A stretch of 49,310 nt of DNA from Halochromatium sp. (GTDB taxonomy: Bacteria; Pseudomonadota; Gammaproteobacteria; Chromatiales; Chromatiaceae). Position 1 is the stretch's first letter; each line of letters begins with the position of its first letter. The position numbers were made by a program, and so were the translations under genes. Positions 16,801 through 25,427 of the stretch are shown here, in pieces. A model generated the notes under the pieces. The model was given only the letters and a program-made list of their open reading frames with translations. It did no database searches and had not been told where the DNA came from. Location: the NCBI GenBank assembly GCA_010912705.1, contig POWB01000017.1, positions 1-49,310 on the forward strand, given 5' to 3'.

Positions 16801-18258
16801 TCAGCCGCTGGCATGGTCGCAGGCGAACTGGTAGCCGCTGCGACCAAGCGCTTTGGCGCGATACATGGCGCGATCGGCCTGCTCAATCAGCGCCTTGTCT
16901 TGCTGGCCATGGTCCGGGAAGAGGGCGATGCCAATGCTCGCAGAGACCGAGGCCGCATGGCCGTCGAGTTCGAACGGGGCGGCAAGGGCGTTGACCAGCT
17001 TGGCTGCGACCTTGGCCGCATCCTCGGCCGCTTGCAGATCGGGACAGATCAACATGAATTCGTCACCGCCGACACGGGCAATGGTGTCTTCACTCCGCAG
17101 CTGTCCGCGCAGGCGCTGGCTCGCGGTCCGCAGGAGCTGATCGCCGGCATGATGGCCGAGGCTGTCATTGACGGCTTTAAAGTGGTCCAGATCCAACATC
17201 ATTAGTGCCATGCGCCTGGTGTGACGCATGGCGCGGGCGAGTTCGATCGTGAGCCGGTCCTGGAACAGCATGCGGTTGGGAAGACCGGTCAGCGTGTCGT
17301 AGTAGGCCATCTGCCGAATCGCGTCCTCTGAGTGCTTGCGCTCGGTGATGTCGCGCATGATGGCCAATGCGGAGCGCGAGCCATCGGCATTCTCCAGCGC
17401 GGTCAAGACCCGATCGTAGATGCGGCCGGTCTTCGCGCAAGCCCATTCACCGCGCAGGGTTTCGCCAGCGAGGGCGCTGGTTAGGTGGCAGTGCTGGCAG
17501 GGGGTATCGGTTCCATTGAACAGTCGATAGCAGAGCGTCTCGGCGCAGTCTCCAGTCGCCTGTTTCAGTGCCGGGTTCATGTAGTGCACGACATAGTCGG
17601 CGTCCAAGATCGCGACAAAATCATCCATGGTCTCCAAGATCCGCACAAGATTGTCCTTTTCGGCGCGCAATGCGGCTTCGGCGCCCTGTCGCTGCACCAC
17701 CTCGCGTCGTAACTGGTGATTGCTCTCGAGGAGCTCGCCGCTGCGCTGCGCGACCAGATCCTCAAGATGGGCGCGGTGCTGCCGCAGCTCATGCTCGCCC
17801 ACCAGACGCTCAGCGGTGACGGCCGCTAGACCGGCGATCGCGAGATAGAAATCGAGTTCCTGCTTCGAGAACGCGCTTGCACGCTGCTCGCCAATCAGCA
17901 GGGCCGCTTGCGTTTGACTTCCGCGCGTCATGGGCAGAAACAACAGCTCCCAAGGCGAGCCGCCCGGGGCGGCGCTCGGCGGCAGGCGACGCAACGCGAA
18001 AAAGCCGCTATCGAGCACCTCGGACACGGCCTCTTTGAGGCTGCTGCTGTGCTCCAAGTCGGCGTTCGAGACCCTGGGATCGGACCAGTGGCTCAGGCTG
18101 ACGCCGCCATCGGGGTGGTATTCCCCCACGGCGGCGAGCTCAACCCCCAGGAGCTTGACCAGGGCGCGGGTAATCTCATCCCAGATCGATTGGTGCGCGC
18201 TGATCCCGGCCAGGTACTGTGCGAGCTTGACGAGGCCCTTGTCGGTCGTGGCGATCAT
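16801..18258 (-). CDS. GAF-PAS-GGDEF diguanylate cyclase
   Basis: Soluble c-di-GMP synthase, 485 residues, with no membrane segment. Residues 1-165 resemble a GAF sensory domain. A coiled-coil stretch follows (about 165-205, LEDLVAQRSGELLESNHQLRR). A PAS domain (about 206-325) has a Cys-rich loop (ETLCYRLFNGTDTPCQHC) that could bind metal or sense redox state. The GGDEF domain (about 325-485) keeps VGGDEFMLI and, five residues before it, RSED, the inhibitory RxxD site. The start overlaps the end of the RACo-like gene (ATGA), so it is the last gene of the corrinoid operon. The link between methyl transfer and c-di-GMP is inferred from this overlap only. Confidence 0.9.
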   Translation of the reverse strand: MIATTDKGLVKLAQYLAGISAHQSIWDEITRALVKLLGVELAAVGEYHPDGGVSLSHWSDPRVSNADLEHSSSLKEAVSEVLDSGFFALRRLPPSAAPGGSPWELLFLPMTRGSQTQAALLIGEQRASAFSKQELDFYLAIAGLAAVTAERLVGEHELRQHRAHLEDLVAQRSGELLESNHQLRREVVQRQGAEAALRAEKDNLVRILETMDDFVAILDADYVVHYMNPALKQATGDCAETLCYRLFNGTDTPCQHCHLTSALAGETLRGEWACAKTGRIYDRVLTALENADGSRSALAIMRDITERKHSEDAIRQMAYYDTLTGLPNRMLFQDRLTIELARAMRHTRRMALMMLDLDHFKAVNDSLGHHAGDQLLRTASQRLRGQLRSEDTIARVGGDEFMLICPDLQAAEDAAKVAAKLVNALAAPFELDGHAASVSASIGIALFPDHGQQDKALIEQADRAMYRAKALGRSGYQFACDHASG

Positions 18259-19886
18259 CGTCTCTCATCCCCGGTATAGGTTTGGGGCTGCAAGTACAGG
18301 TGCTGCATGAAACAGGCCTCGAAGCCTTCGTACTGGGCTAGGTTGACCTGTCGTGTGCGCGTGCGCAGCAGCTCGACCTGTGCCTTGGCGGTGCTCGCAA
18401 GCAAGGCCTGCTCACAGCCGGCTAGGGCGGCATCGCCAGCGAAGCCGAAGCGTACATCCGGTAGCTCGGGCAGCAGCCCGAGCGCGCGCGCGTTGTCGAG
18501 ATCGAGGGCTGCGCCGAAGGCCCCGGCGAGCCAGACCTGGCCGATTGCGGCGGCGCTGAGCCCGGCTTGGTCCAGTAATGCCTGCACGCCTGCGCCAACC
18601 GCAGCCTTGGCGCGCTGGAAGCTGTCGACATCGGACTTGGTCAGCAGCAGAGAGGCGTGCGCGGCCGAGCCAAGTGGCGTGGAGAGCGGAAAACCGTCGC
18701 GCGGGATGTCGCTGGCAAACCGGCCCATGGCGGTGAGCTGCCCGCTGCGCACCAGCGTTCCGAGCAGGTCGACCAGTCCGGAGCCGCAGAGTCCGCGCGC
18801 TTGGCCACCGCCGATGACCTCAAGCTCAAGCGCCTCGCCATGCGTTCGCACATGCGTGATCGCCCCGCGTTCCGCTGGCCAGCCGCAGCTGATGCCGCTG
18901 CCCTCGAAGGCCGGGCCACCGGCTGCGGCGGTGACCCAGAAATGCTCGCCGTCCCAGAGGCCGATCTCAGAGTTGGTGCCGAAGTCGATCAACAGGGTCG
19001 GGGTCGCGTGCGCGCCGAGATCAACAGCCAGCGCCGCCGCTAGCAGGTCGGAGCCGACGAAGCCGCCGAGCGGTGTCAGCACCTCGATCTGTGCTTGCGG
19101 GGCGATGCCCCAGCCCAGTGCCCAGGTCTCGGCGTCATAGCTCAGGGCGCTGCAGGCCTGATCCCAATAGCGCGGTTGCAGCTGACGGCTGACGTCGCTT
19201 GCGGCGAGGAGCGCCAGCATCGCCGAGTTGCCAACGATGGTCAGGCGGCGCACCTGTGTCAGTGAGACCTGCGCCCGCACCGTCATATCCCAGAGCGCTG
19301 CGCCGATCGCCTCCACCACCATTTGCGCCAATGCATGCCGCTGCTCGGGCGATTCCATCGCGGCTTGTAGACGACTGACGACGTCTGCGCCGGAGCGCGC
19401 CTGCGGATTGAGACCCTCGCAGTCGGCCAGCCGGGCGCCGCTGTGCAGATCGCAGAGCGAGAGGCTGAGTAGCGTGGTGCCGAGATCCACGGCAACGCCA
19501 AGGCCCTCGGGGTGGCTGGCAACCGCCGGGCAGGCAGCTGGGCTCGGCGGGGTGTCCGCCAATCCAGCGCGTCGGGGGCGGGGCTCGAAGGCACGGGCGG
19601 GCGCCAGGATCTCGACAGCCAGATCCTGGTCGGGAAAGACCTGGCAGGCGAGCCGCTCGCCGGCGGCCAGTTGCGACGGCTCCAAGTGCAAGGTCTCGCT
19701 CAACTGGGCCGCGCCCGCATCCACCGGGTCGATCCGAACCCGGCACAGGCCGCAGGCGCCCGTGCCACGGCAGCCGCAGCGGACTGGTAGCCAAGCGGCG
19801 TCGAGCAGGGCCATCAATGAGGGACCAGGATCGAATGCAAGCTGCTGCGTCTCGCGTCCGTGGGCCATGAGCTTAAGCGTCGGCAT
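18255..19886 (-). CDS. RACo-like corrinoid activator (2Fe-2S + ASKHA ATPase)
   Basis: Reductive activators return an inactivated Co(II) corrinoid to Co(I) using ATP. The N-terminal 100 residues form a plant-type 2Fe-2S domain with C37, C39, C45, C48 (RCGCRGTGACGLC) and C81 (LACQVF). From about 125 the ASKHA fold shows VAVDLGTTLLSLSL, a second phosphate loop TLLIDFGTNSEIGLW and the adenosine loop VWLAGAFGAALDL. At 543 residues it is in the family range (DUF4445-type). It lies 8 bp after the methyltransferase gene and overlaps the diguanylate cyclase. The corrinoid protein two genes upstream is the likely partner. Confidence 0.88.
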   Translation of the reverse strand: MPTLKLMAHGRETQQLAFDPGPSLMALLDAAWLPVRCGCRGTGACGLCRVRIDPVDAGAAQLSETLHLEPSQLAAGERLACQVFPDQDLAVEILAPARAFEPRPRRAGLADTPPSPAACPAVASHPEGLGVAVDLGTTLLSLSLCDLHSGARLADCEGLNPQARSGADVVSRLQAAMESPEQRHALAQMVVEAIGAALWDMTVRAQVSLTQVRRLTIVGNSAMLALLAASDVSRQLQPRYWDQACSALSYDAETWALGWGIAPQAQIEVLTPLGGFVGSDLLAAALAVDLGAHATPTLLIDFGTNSEIGLWDGEHFWVTAAAGGPAFEGSGISCGWPAERGAITHVRTHGEALELEVIGGGQARGLCGSGLVDLLGTLVRSGQLTAMGRFASDIPRDGFPLSTPLGSAAHASLLLTKSDVDSFQRAKAAVGAGVQALLDQAGLSAAAIGQVWLAGAFGAALDLDNARALGLLPELPDVRFGFAGDAALAGCEQALLASTAKAQVELLRTRTRQVNLAQYEGFEACFMQHLYLQPQTYTGDERR

Positions 19887-19893
19887 GCTGGCG

Positions 19894-20943
19894 CTAACCG
19901 AGCTCGCGCGTCGCCACTGCGGCGCTTGTTTCAGGGTGACGCGCGGCGGCGATCATGGCCGCGATGTTGTCAGGCCGCGCCTCGAGCGGGATCTCGCAGC
20001 CGGGTGAGAGGATGAAGCCGCGGCGTGGGCCAAAGGTGGTCACCAGTCGCGTAGCCTCGGCCGCGATCGCCGCCGGGCTGGCCTCGACAAAGGCCAACGG
20101 CTTGATGTTGCCGTTGAAGCAGATGTGCGGCAGTGTGGCACTGGCTTGCTGGAGGTCGACGCTGAAGTCGAGGTTGGCGAGGTCGGCGCCGGCCTCTTGG
20201 TAATAGAGCAGGATCGGCTGGGTGTTGCCGGTGACGTGCAGCCAGGTAAAGCAGGCGCCGGCGCTGCGCAGCCCGGCCAGGGTCTCTCGCACGCGGGGTA
20301 GGGCCAGCTCGCGATAGAATTGTGGCGGGACCACCTCGGGCGAGGCCACGGGATCGAAGAGCATCACCGTGTGGGCGCCCGCTTCGAGCTGCGCACAGCC
20401 GCACTGCCGGCCGAACTCTGCGGCGATGTCGAGCAGCTGGGCAAACCGCTCGGGCGCATCGATCGCAAGATAGAGCGCTGCCTCCAGGCCCATCAGTTGC
20501 GCGGTCAGCGTCAAGGGACCGGAGACGCAGCCGATCACCAGCACCTCGTCTCCGAGCGCTGTGCGCAGCTGGTGCGTGGCCTCGAGCAGTTCTGGAATCC
20601 GGCCGGCGGTTGCCGCATCCGCGAGGGGCAGCTGGTCGATGCCGTCGCCATTCGGCGTGATCGCGTAGCGCTCGACGGTGGGGTAGCCGGCGGGCCGATA
20701 GCGCAGCACCGAGCCGAGGGCCTCGGTCTCGACGCCGACATCCATCAGCGCAAAGACGGCATCGAGATCGTAGCGATCGCGCGCCGCGAGCTGGCAGCGG
20801 GCGAGGAGCTGGCCGTCGCGCAAGTAGTCCTGAAGGTCGACACCGGCGAGCGTTGCGGCATGCCCGAAGACCTGGGCGATCACCGGGATCTGGTCCGGCG
20901 TCTCGAAGGCCACCGCGGCGCGAATCCGCTCGGCGCCGGTCAT
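19894..20943 (-). CDS. URO-D family corrinoid methyltransferase (MtaA-like)
   Basis: TIM-barrel protein of the uroporphyrinogen-decarboxylase superfamily, 349 residues, of the type that moves methyl groups between a corrinoid protein and a thiol or other acceptor. Family marks: MTGAERIRAAVAFETPDQIPV at the start, GCVSGPLTLTAQLMG, HTVMLFDPVAS, and FILSPGCEIPLEARPDNIAAM at the end. In MtaA and MtbA zinc is held by H-x-C plus a distant Cys. Here the H-x-C site reads LHVTGNT, so one cysteine is replaced by threonine, while the distant Cys (SPGCEIP) is kept. True heme-pathway HemE is unlikely because of the partners on both sides. It overlaps the corrinoid gene by four bases. The substrate is unknown. 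Confidence 0.85.
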   Translation of the reverse strand: MTGAERIRAAVAFETPDQIPVIAQVFGHAATLAGVDLQDYLRDGQLLARCQLAARDRYDLDAVFALMDVGVETEALGSVLRYRPAGYPTVERYAITPNGDGIDQLPLADAATAGRIPELLEATHQLRTALGDEVLVIGCVSGPLTLTAQLMGLEAALYLAIDAPERFAQLLDIAAEFGRQCGCAQLEAGAHTVMLFDPVASPEVVPPQFYRELALPRVRETLAGLRSAGACFTWLHVTGNTQPILLYYQEAGADLANLDFSVDLQQASATLPHICFNGNIKPLAFVEASPAAIAAEATRLVTTFGPRRGFILSPGCEIPLEARPDNIAAMIAAARHPETSAAVATRELG

Positions 20944-21578
20944 CGACGCCCAGCCTCGATCTGATCCAGATAGCCGAGTCCGTCGAAGGCGGTCTGGGCG
21001 AGGAAGTCGACCCGCAGCTGCTCAGCGCTGGCCTGTTTCAGAGCCGCGCCGCCGGCCAGCACCGAGATGGCGCCCAGTCCTTCGCGTGCGAGCCGGTCTC
21101 GGACCTTGAGGACTTGTGGGACCACGGTCGTGATCAGGCCACTGACGCCAACCGCGAGCGCCGCATGCGCCTTGGCGGTGTCGATCAAGCGGTCCAAGGG
21201 GCAATCCTTGCCGCAATCAACGACGTAATAGCCGGTGGCGGTGAGTACGACCTTGACGATGTTCTTGCCAAGATCGTGGATATCGCCTTCGAGGCTGGCC
21301 AGGACAACGGTGCCGCGGGTATGCGGTGGCGGCTGACCGGGTGGATAGAGCGCCTTGATCACTGCGGTGATGGCGCGGCCGCAGAGCATGATCTCGAGCA
21401 GATTGAATTGCTCAACCGTGCATTTGGCATCGAGCCTAGCCATCGCCTCCTCGATGCCATCCGCCACGATGCGGTGCGGGCTGACCTTATCCTGTCGCAG
21501 GCGCCCAAGCTCCGTCGTCGCGAGCGCTTGGTCGCCGTCGAGGAGCGCCTGTACCAGTGACTCGAGTCGCGCTGTCAT
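20940..21578 (-). CDS. corrinoid (B12-binding) methyl carrier protein
   Basis: A 212-residue protein of the MtbC/MttC/MetH-like type. The N-terminal 85 residues form the helical cap (MTARLESLVQALLDGD ... LFNLLEIML region), and the C-terminal Rossmann domain carries DIHDLG (in EGDIHDLGKNIV), the D-x-H-x-x-G motif whose His is the lower cobalt ligand, followed by GVSGLITT and VLAGGAAL. It is the first gene of the operon with the methyltransferase and its activator. No dedicated substrate methyltransferase (MtaB, MttB, MtmB) is visible, so the methyl donor must be handled by the URO-D protein or by a gene elsewhere. Confidence 0.9.
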   Translation of the reverse strand: MTARLESLVQALLDGDQALATTELGRLRQDKVSPHRIVADGIEEAMARLDAKCTVEQFNLLEIMLCGRAITAVIKALYPPGQPPPHTRGTVVLASLEGDIHDLGKNIVKVVLTATGYYVVDCGKDCPLDRLIDTAKAHAALAVGVSGLITTVVPQVLKVRDRLAREGLGAISVLAGGAALKQASAEQLRVDFLAQTAFDGLGYLDQIEAGRR

Positions 21579-21854
21579 GACATCCGCCGCCGATGGGGTT
21601 TGGCTGCGCGCAGAGGATAGCCATCTTGCTGGATCGCTGGATCACCAGACAGAAACGCCTGAAGAAGATCAGCAGATCATGGAGACGCAGGTCCGCGAGT
21701 TTGGGCGAACCTCTATCACTGCACGCTCATCGTAAACGTCTGAGTATAACAATCGTGGGTTGAAAGATTTGGCTCGATCCTGTTATGGCTCGATGTGTGT
21801 CAGTGATTGCGAATCCGCTTCTGAGCCGGCCCATGCCGCCCTTGCCGACGCCGG

Positions 21855-22085
21855 CGAAGCTGTTATAGGCGGATGGTGCCGAGGCCCAGGCGATCGTACT
21901 CGAAGTCGAACTCGACGCTGTGCTGACCGGGGGGCAGAGCGTCTCATTCCCTCGGCACCGCCCTCGGGCACGGTGATGTCCGCGATGATGGTATCGGAGG
22001 TGTTGAACAGGTAGAGGGCGTCGCCCTAGGGTACGTCGGTCATGGGCCGGGTGTAGACCAGCTCGTTCAGGTTGTAGAACTGGAA
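21855..22085 (-). pseudogene. arylsulfatase C-terminal remnant
   Basis: Reading the minus strand from about 22085 gives VFQFYNLNELVYTRPMTDVP, a stop, then GDALYLFNTSDTIIADITVPEGGAEG; after a frameshift it continues PGQHSVEFDFEYDRLGLGT. The series of TADITVPEGGAEG and PG-H-V-FDF-YD-LG-GT is the C-terminal beta domain of type I arylsulfatases. The N-terminal catalytic domain with the Cys/Ser for formylglycine is absent. It contains at least one stop and one frameshift. Recognition is from memory of the family pattern. Confidence 0.5.
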
Positions 22086-22234
22086 CACCTTCGGTCGATG
22101 ATCAGGGATGCCTGGCGCTCGAACTGCTGGCATTGGCAGTGCGGGCAAGCTGGCACCGTGGCAGTGCCGACCTTGCGCGAGAAGAAATTGTAGATCGCGT
22201 GACAGTTTGGATAGTAGAACTCATAGACAGGCAT
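22067..22234 (-). pseudogene. FmdB-like zinc-ribbon protein, copy 1, degenerate
   Basis: From the ATG at 22234 the minus strand reads MPVYEFYYPNCHAIYNFFSR, then VPACPHCQCQQFERQASLI. This is the FmdB-type zinc ribbon layout MPxYEFxCPxC ... CPxC, but the first cysteine is replaced by tyrosine (YYPNC). After QASLI the sequence runs into unrelated residues where the arylsulfatase remnant begins. A second copy lies 1.4 kb away (23555-23691). Loss of a zinc ligand and the altered tail suggest it is not functional. Confidence 0.55.
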
Positions 22235-22355
22235 GGCCGAATCACCCTGCTTGGGACGAAATGCTCGAGATGAATGGGGCTGGACGGCAGCAATCAGTGG
22301 CTGCTGTTGATCAGTAGAATAACCGTCAACGACTAGAAACCACTGAGCTAACATC

Positions 22356-23072
22356 ATGCTGGATTGGAACGCCATTGATACCGTCTTCCTCGATATGGAC
22401 GGCACGCTGCTCGACCTGCGCTTCGATAACCACTTCTGGCTCGAGCATGTGCCGTTGCGCTATGCCGAGTCGAGAGGGATCTCGCTGGCGGCCTCGAAGG
22501 ACGATCTCTATGGACGCTATCAGGCGCTGATGGGCTCACTGCAATGGTACAGCGTCGATCACTGGTCGCAGGAGCTTGCACTCGACATCGCGATGCTCAA
22601 GGCCGAGGTCGAGCACCTGATCGCGATTCATCCGCATGTGCTGGCCTTCCTCGAGGCCTTGGCCGAGGCAGGCAAGCGGCGCGTCCTGGTGACCAACGCG
22701 CATCAGAAGTCGATCGCGCTGAAGATGCGCAAGACCCGCCTCGACGGCCATCTGGAGCGCATCATCTGCTCCCACGATCTCCAGGCTGCGAAGGAGTCGG
22801 CCGAGTTCTGGCCGCGGGTCCAAGAGATCGAGTCCTTCGATTCGCAGCGCACGCTGTTCGTCGACGACAGTCTCCCGGTGCTGCGGGCTGCTCGTCAGTA
22901 TGGCTTCCGCTGGCTGCTGGCGATCCTGGCTCCGGATTCTTCACAGCCGGCGCGCGCCTGTGAAGAGTTCAACGCGATCGAGGATTTTTCTACGCTCTTG
23001 CCTGGCCTGGCAGCCATGGCGACCTTGAGATCCGGCCTCGAGGCCGGGATCGCCGCTCCCCCTGGTGGCTAG
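22356..23072 (+). CDS. yrfG: HAD-family GMP/IMP nucleotidase, YrfG-like
   Basis: Cytoplasmic phosphatase of 238 residues that, in E. coli YrfG, hydrolyses purine 5'-nucleotides. HAD motifs in order: FLDMDGTLLDL (nucleophile and acid aspartates, residues about 11-21), RVLVTNAHQK (motif II Thr), K in the AAKESAEFW stretch (motif III) and LFVDDSLPVL (motif IV). The YrfG-like character comes from DNHFWLEHVPLRYAE and the FW near motif III. The last 18 residues extend past the usual end. It sits intact between several decayed genes. Confidence 0.88.
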   Translation: MLDWNAIDTVFLDMDGTLLDLRFDNHFWLEHVPLRYAESRGISLAASKDDLYGRYQALMGSLQWYSVDHWSQELALDIAMLKAEVEHLIAIHPHVLAFLEALAEAGKRRVLVTNAHQKSIALKMRKTRLDGHLERIICSHDLQAAKESAEFWPRVQEIESFDSQRTLFVDDSLPVLRAARQYGFRWLLAILAPDSSQPARACEEFNAIEDFSTLLPGLAAMATLRSGLEAGIAAPPGG

Positions 23073-23109
23073 CACGAGGCGCGTTTGGCTATGCACACAG
23101 TGGCGCCGT

Positions 23110-23426
23110 CCAGGTCGACGATGCCTGTCTCGGCGGCGAACCCTTTTCAGCTCCTGGGTGCGTGTATGAACTGTCGCATCCAGGTGATCTCTCGCCTGGC
23201 GCAGTCGCTGCTCGGCGGTGCGGCGTTCGAGCACCTGGCCCTGCAACATCAACATCGAGATCGCCAAGATCGCGATAAACAGTTGCAGTTCGATCATTTC
23301 TTCGTTGCTGGCGCCCATGAAGCTCCCACCCCCAACGCTGGCGGCGAGGATGGCGGCGAAGGAGATAACAACGACCGAAGCGAAGGTGATGCTGGGGCTG
23401 AGGCTGAGGCGGAACGCGGACCACAT
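23110..23426 (-). pseudogene. MASE1-type sensor remnant
   Basis: The minus-strand frame from 23426 gives two hydrophobic helices (ITFASVVVISFAAILAASVGG and LQLFIAILAISMLMLQGQVL) followed by a charged coiled coil (ERRTAEQRLRQARDHLDATV and TQELKR). This is the end of a MASE1-like membrane sensor and the linker that usually leads to PAS or GGDEF domains. After ELKR the frame shifts and no catalytic domain follows before the YrfG gene. A degraded membrane sensor is the best reading; the exact family is uncertain. Confidence 0.5.
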
Positions 23427-23554
23427 AATGGGATGATCCCGGAAGGAAGCCAGACTGGCGTGACGTTACCGGGCGGAATCGCCAGGCTCTGCCCGAGCTC
23501 AGTCTAGCCTCTGGCGTGGATATGGCGAACGGGAATAGGGGGCAGGGCAGCAGG

Positions 23555-23691
23555 TGACCAGGTGCAGCTGCTCGAGCTGCGGGCGTTGACAGTCAGGGCA
23601 GGCTGGCACCGTCGCGGTGTTGGCCTTGCGGGAGAAGAAATTGTAGATCGCGTGGCAGTCGGGCAGTAGAACTCGTAGACATGCCCACGCT
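23555..23691 (-). pseudogene. FmdB-like zinc-ribbon protein, copy 2, frameshifted
   Basis: The minus strand near 23685 encodes VYEFYCP, then with a one-base shift DCHAIYNFFSR and VPACPDCQRPQLEQL. DNA similarity to copy 1 is high in the segment TAGATCGCGTGRCAGT and around it. Here both cysteine pairs survive, but bases are missing after the ATG and inside the CPDC codons, so no continuous frame exists. It lies just upstream of the NlpC/P60 gene on the opposite strand. Confidence 0.6.
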
Positions 23692-23762
23692 ATACAATAC
23701 GACTCATGCTAGCATGAAGGCTAAATAGAGACGCCCCATCTTTATCTAAAAAGGAGAGTAAG

Positions 23763-24296
23763 TTGAATTGTCTTTTTCGCGGAATGCTGCTACTTCCGCT
23801 CTCCGTTCTGATGGTGGCGGGGTGCGCACCAAAATATGACTATACTATCCACAAGCCAAGGGTTGTATACCAACAGCCTTCCCGGCAGGCACTCAAGACA
23901 TCACTCAACGAGAATCTCGGTAAAAAGTATATCTGGGCGGAAGAGGGTCCTGAGGCTTTTGACTGTTCTGGGTTGACATATTACTGCTTCGGGCGCATGA
24001 ACTTAGAGATCCCCCGTATCTCGCGTGAGCAGTCAGAGGAAGGCGTCGAGGTGGCATTTGACGCCCTGCAATACGGAGATCTGGTTTTTTTCGACACTGG
24101 CAAGAATTTTACCGGTACCGTCACCCATGTGGGCGTGTATATCGGTGACGGAAAATTCCAGCATGCCAGCAGCAGAAATGGAGGCGTTGTTATTAGCTCA
24201 CTGAGTGAAAGCCCCTATTCAAAACGCTTCATCACGGCCCGTCGTTATCTGACTGATGAAGCCCATGCTCAGCAAACTCTGGGCGGACGAGACTAA
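23763..24296 (+). CDS. NlpC/P60 lipoprotein, cell-wall endopeptidase
   Basis: Predicted outer-membrane or periplasmic lipoprotein (177 residues) that cuts peptidoglycan stem peptides. The signal ends in a lipobox (LMVAGC, Cys21). The NlpC/P60 domain has the catalytic cysteine in FDCSGLTYYCF, the QYGDLVFF strand, the histidine in VTHVGVYIGDG, and the third polar residue at QHASSR. The start is TTG, chosen because AAGGAGAG lies just upstream and gives a full signal peptide. Base composition is less GC-rich than the surrounding genes, which hints at transfer. Confidence 0.88.
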   Translation: MNCLFRGMLLLPLSVLMVAGCAPKYDYTIHKPRVVYQQPSRQALKTSLNENLGKKYIWAEEGPEAFDCSGLTYYCFGRMNLEIPRISREQSEEGVEVAFDALQYGDLVFFDTGKNFTGTVTHVGVYIGDGKFQHASSRNGGVVISSLSESPYSKRFITARRYLTDEAHAQQTLGGRD

Positions 24297-24350
24297 AATA
24301 AGGTCGTCCGAATTCTAACCTTGATCACCACTCTGACTCGACACATCATC

Positions 24351-25337
24351 ATGATTACATCGTCATCGAGCGTTGCTACGCTCTTTCGTCGCTCCCTGAT
24401 TCTGATTCTGCTTATGGCCTCGGTGGCAGCGACGCTCGCGGTCGCCAAGCCTGAGCCGATCGACATCGAGATGTCGCTTAAGCGCGTCTCAGAGCATGTC
24501 TACTACGTTCAGGGAATGGCGGGGATCGCGACAGACAACAAGGGCTTTATCTCCAATGCGGCGGCGATCGTGACCGATCAGGGCGTGATCCTCGTCGACA
24601 CGCTCGGCTCGCCGTCATTGGCTCAGCGCTTCTTGGAGGAGGTTCGCAGTGTCACCGATCAGCCGATCAAGATGGTGATCGTGACGCACTACCATGCGGA
24701 CCACATCTACGGTCTGCAGGTCTTCGAGGATCTGGGGGCCGAGATCATTGCGCCAGGCGGTTTCCAGGATTATCTCGACTCGCCGGCGGCCGGGGATCGG
24801 CTCGACGAGCGGCGCTTGTCCCTTTCGCCCTGGGTCAACCAGGAGACACGGCTGGTGCGCCCGGACCGGGTGATCGTTGAGCAGACCGAGCTGAGCCTTG
24901 GTGGGGTGACCTTGGATATCCGCTACTTGGGCCCGGCCCACTCGGATGGTGACCTCGCGGTGCTGGTGCGCCCCGATCAGGTCCTGATCTCTGGCGACAT
25001 TATCTTCGAGGGCCGCGTGCCTTTTACCGGCAGCGCCGATACGCGCCGTTGGCTGGAGGCGTTGGAGAGCTTGGATCAAGTCGGCGTCAAGGCGCTGATT
25101 CCTGGGCATGGGCCCGCAGCGCGCGAGCCCGCGGAGGCGGTCAGCAGCACGTTGGAGTACCTGCGCTTTACGCGCAGTGTGATGGCTGAGGCGGTGGAGG
25201 AGATGACGCCCTTTGCCGAGGCCTACGAGGCCGCGGACTGGTCACGCTTTGAGCGGTTGCCGGCCTTCGCTGCGACTCATCGACGCAATGCCTATGGCAT
25301 CTATCTCTCGCTCGAACAAGAGATGCTCGGCGATTGA
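24351..25337 (+). CDS. SoxH-like MBL-fold metallohydrolase, exported
   Basis: Metallo-beta-lactamase fold protein of about 328 residues with an N-terminal signal peptide (SLILILLMASVAATLAVA). Metal ligands: HYHADH motif (VTHYHADHIYG), a later His in LGPAHSDGD, Asp in LISGDIIFEG and His in IPGHGPA. The pattern, and the exported location, match the SoxH / quinoprotein-relay zinc hydrolase group found near sulfur-oxidation or PQQ-enzyme genes. The frame runs 30 bases further to a TTG (24321), but the ATG at 24351 gives a better signal peptide. No sox gene is adjacent. Substrate unknown. Confidence 0.85.
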   Translation: MITSSSSVATLFRRSLILILLMASVAATLAVAKPEPIDIEMSLKRVSEHVYYVQGMAGIATDNKGFISNAAAIVTDQGVILVDTLGSPSLAQRFLEEVRSVTDQPIKMVIVTHYHADHIYGLQVFEDLGAEIIAPGGFQDYLDSPAAGDRLDERRLSLSPWVNQETRLVRPDRVIVEQTELSLGGVTLDIRYLGPAHSDGDLAVLVRPDQVLISGDIIFEGRVPFTGSADTRRWLEALESLDQVGVKALIPGHGPAAREPAEAVSSTLEYLRFTRSVMAEAVEEMTPFAEAYEAADWSRFERLPAFAATHRRNAYGIYLSLEQEMLGD

Positions 25338-25427
25338 GTCGGCGCAAGTTCGTTTGCGGTTCGTACCCGGCGGGCTCAAGGTGCAGGTTCTTGGCTCGGA
25401 CCTGAATCAGTCACTGAGGAGAAGCGA

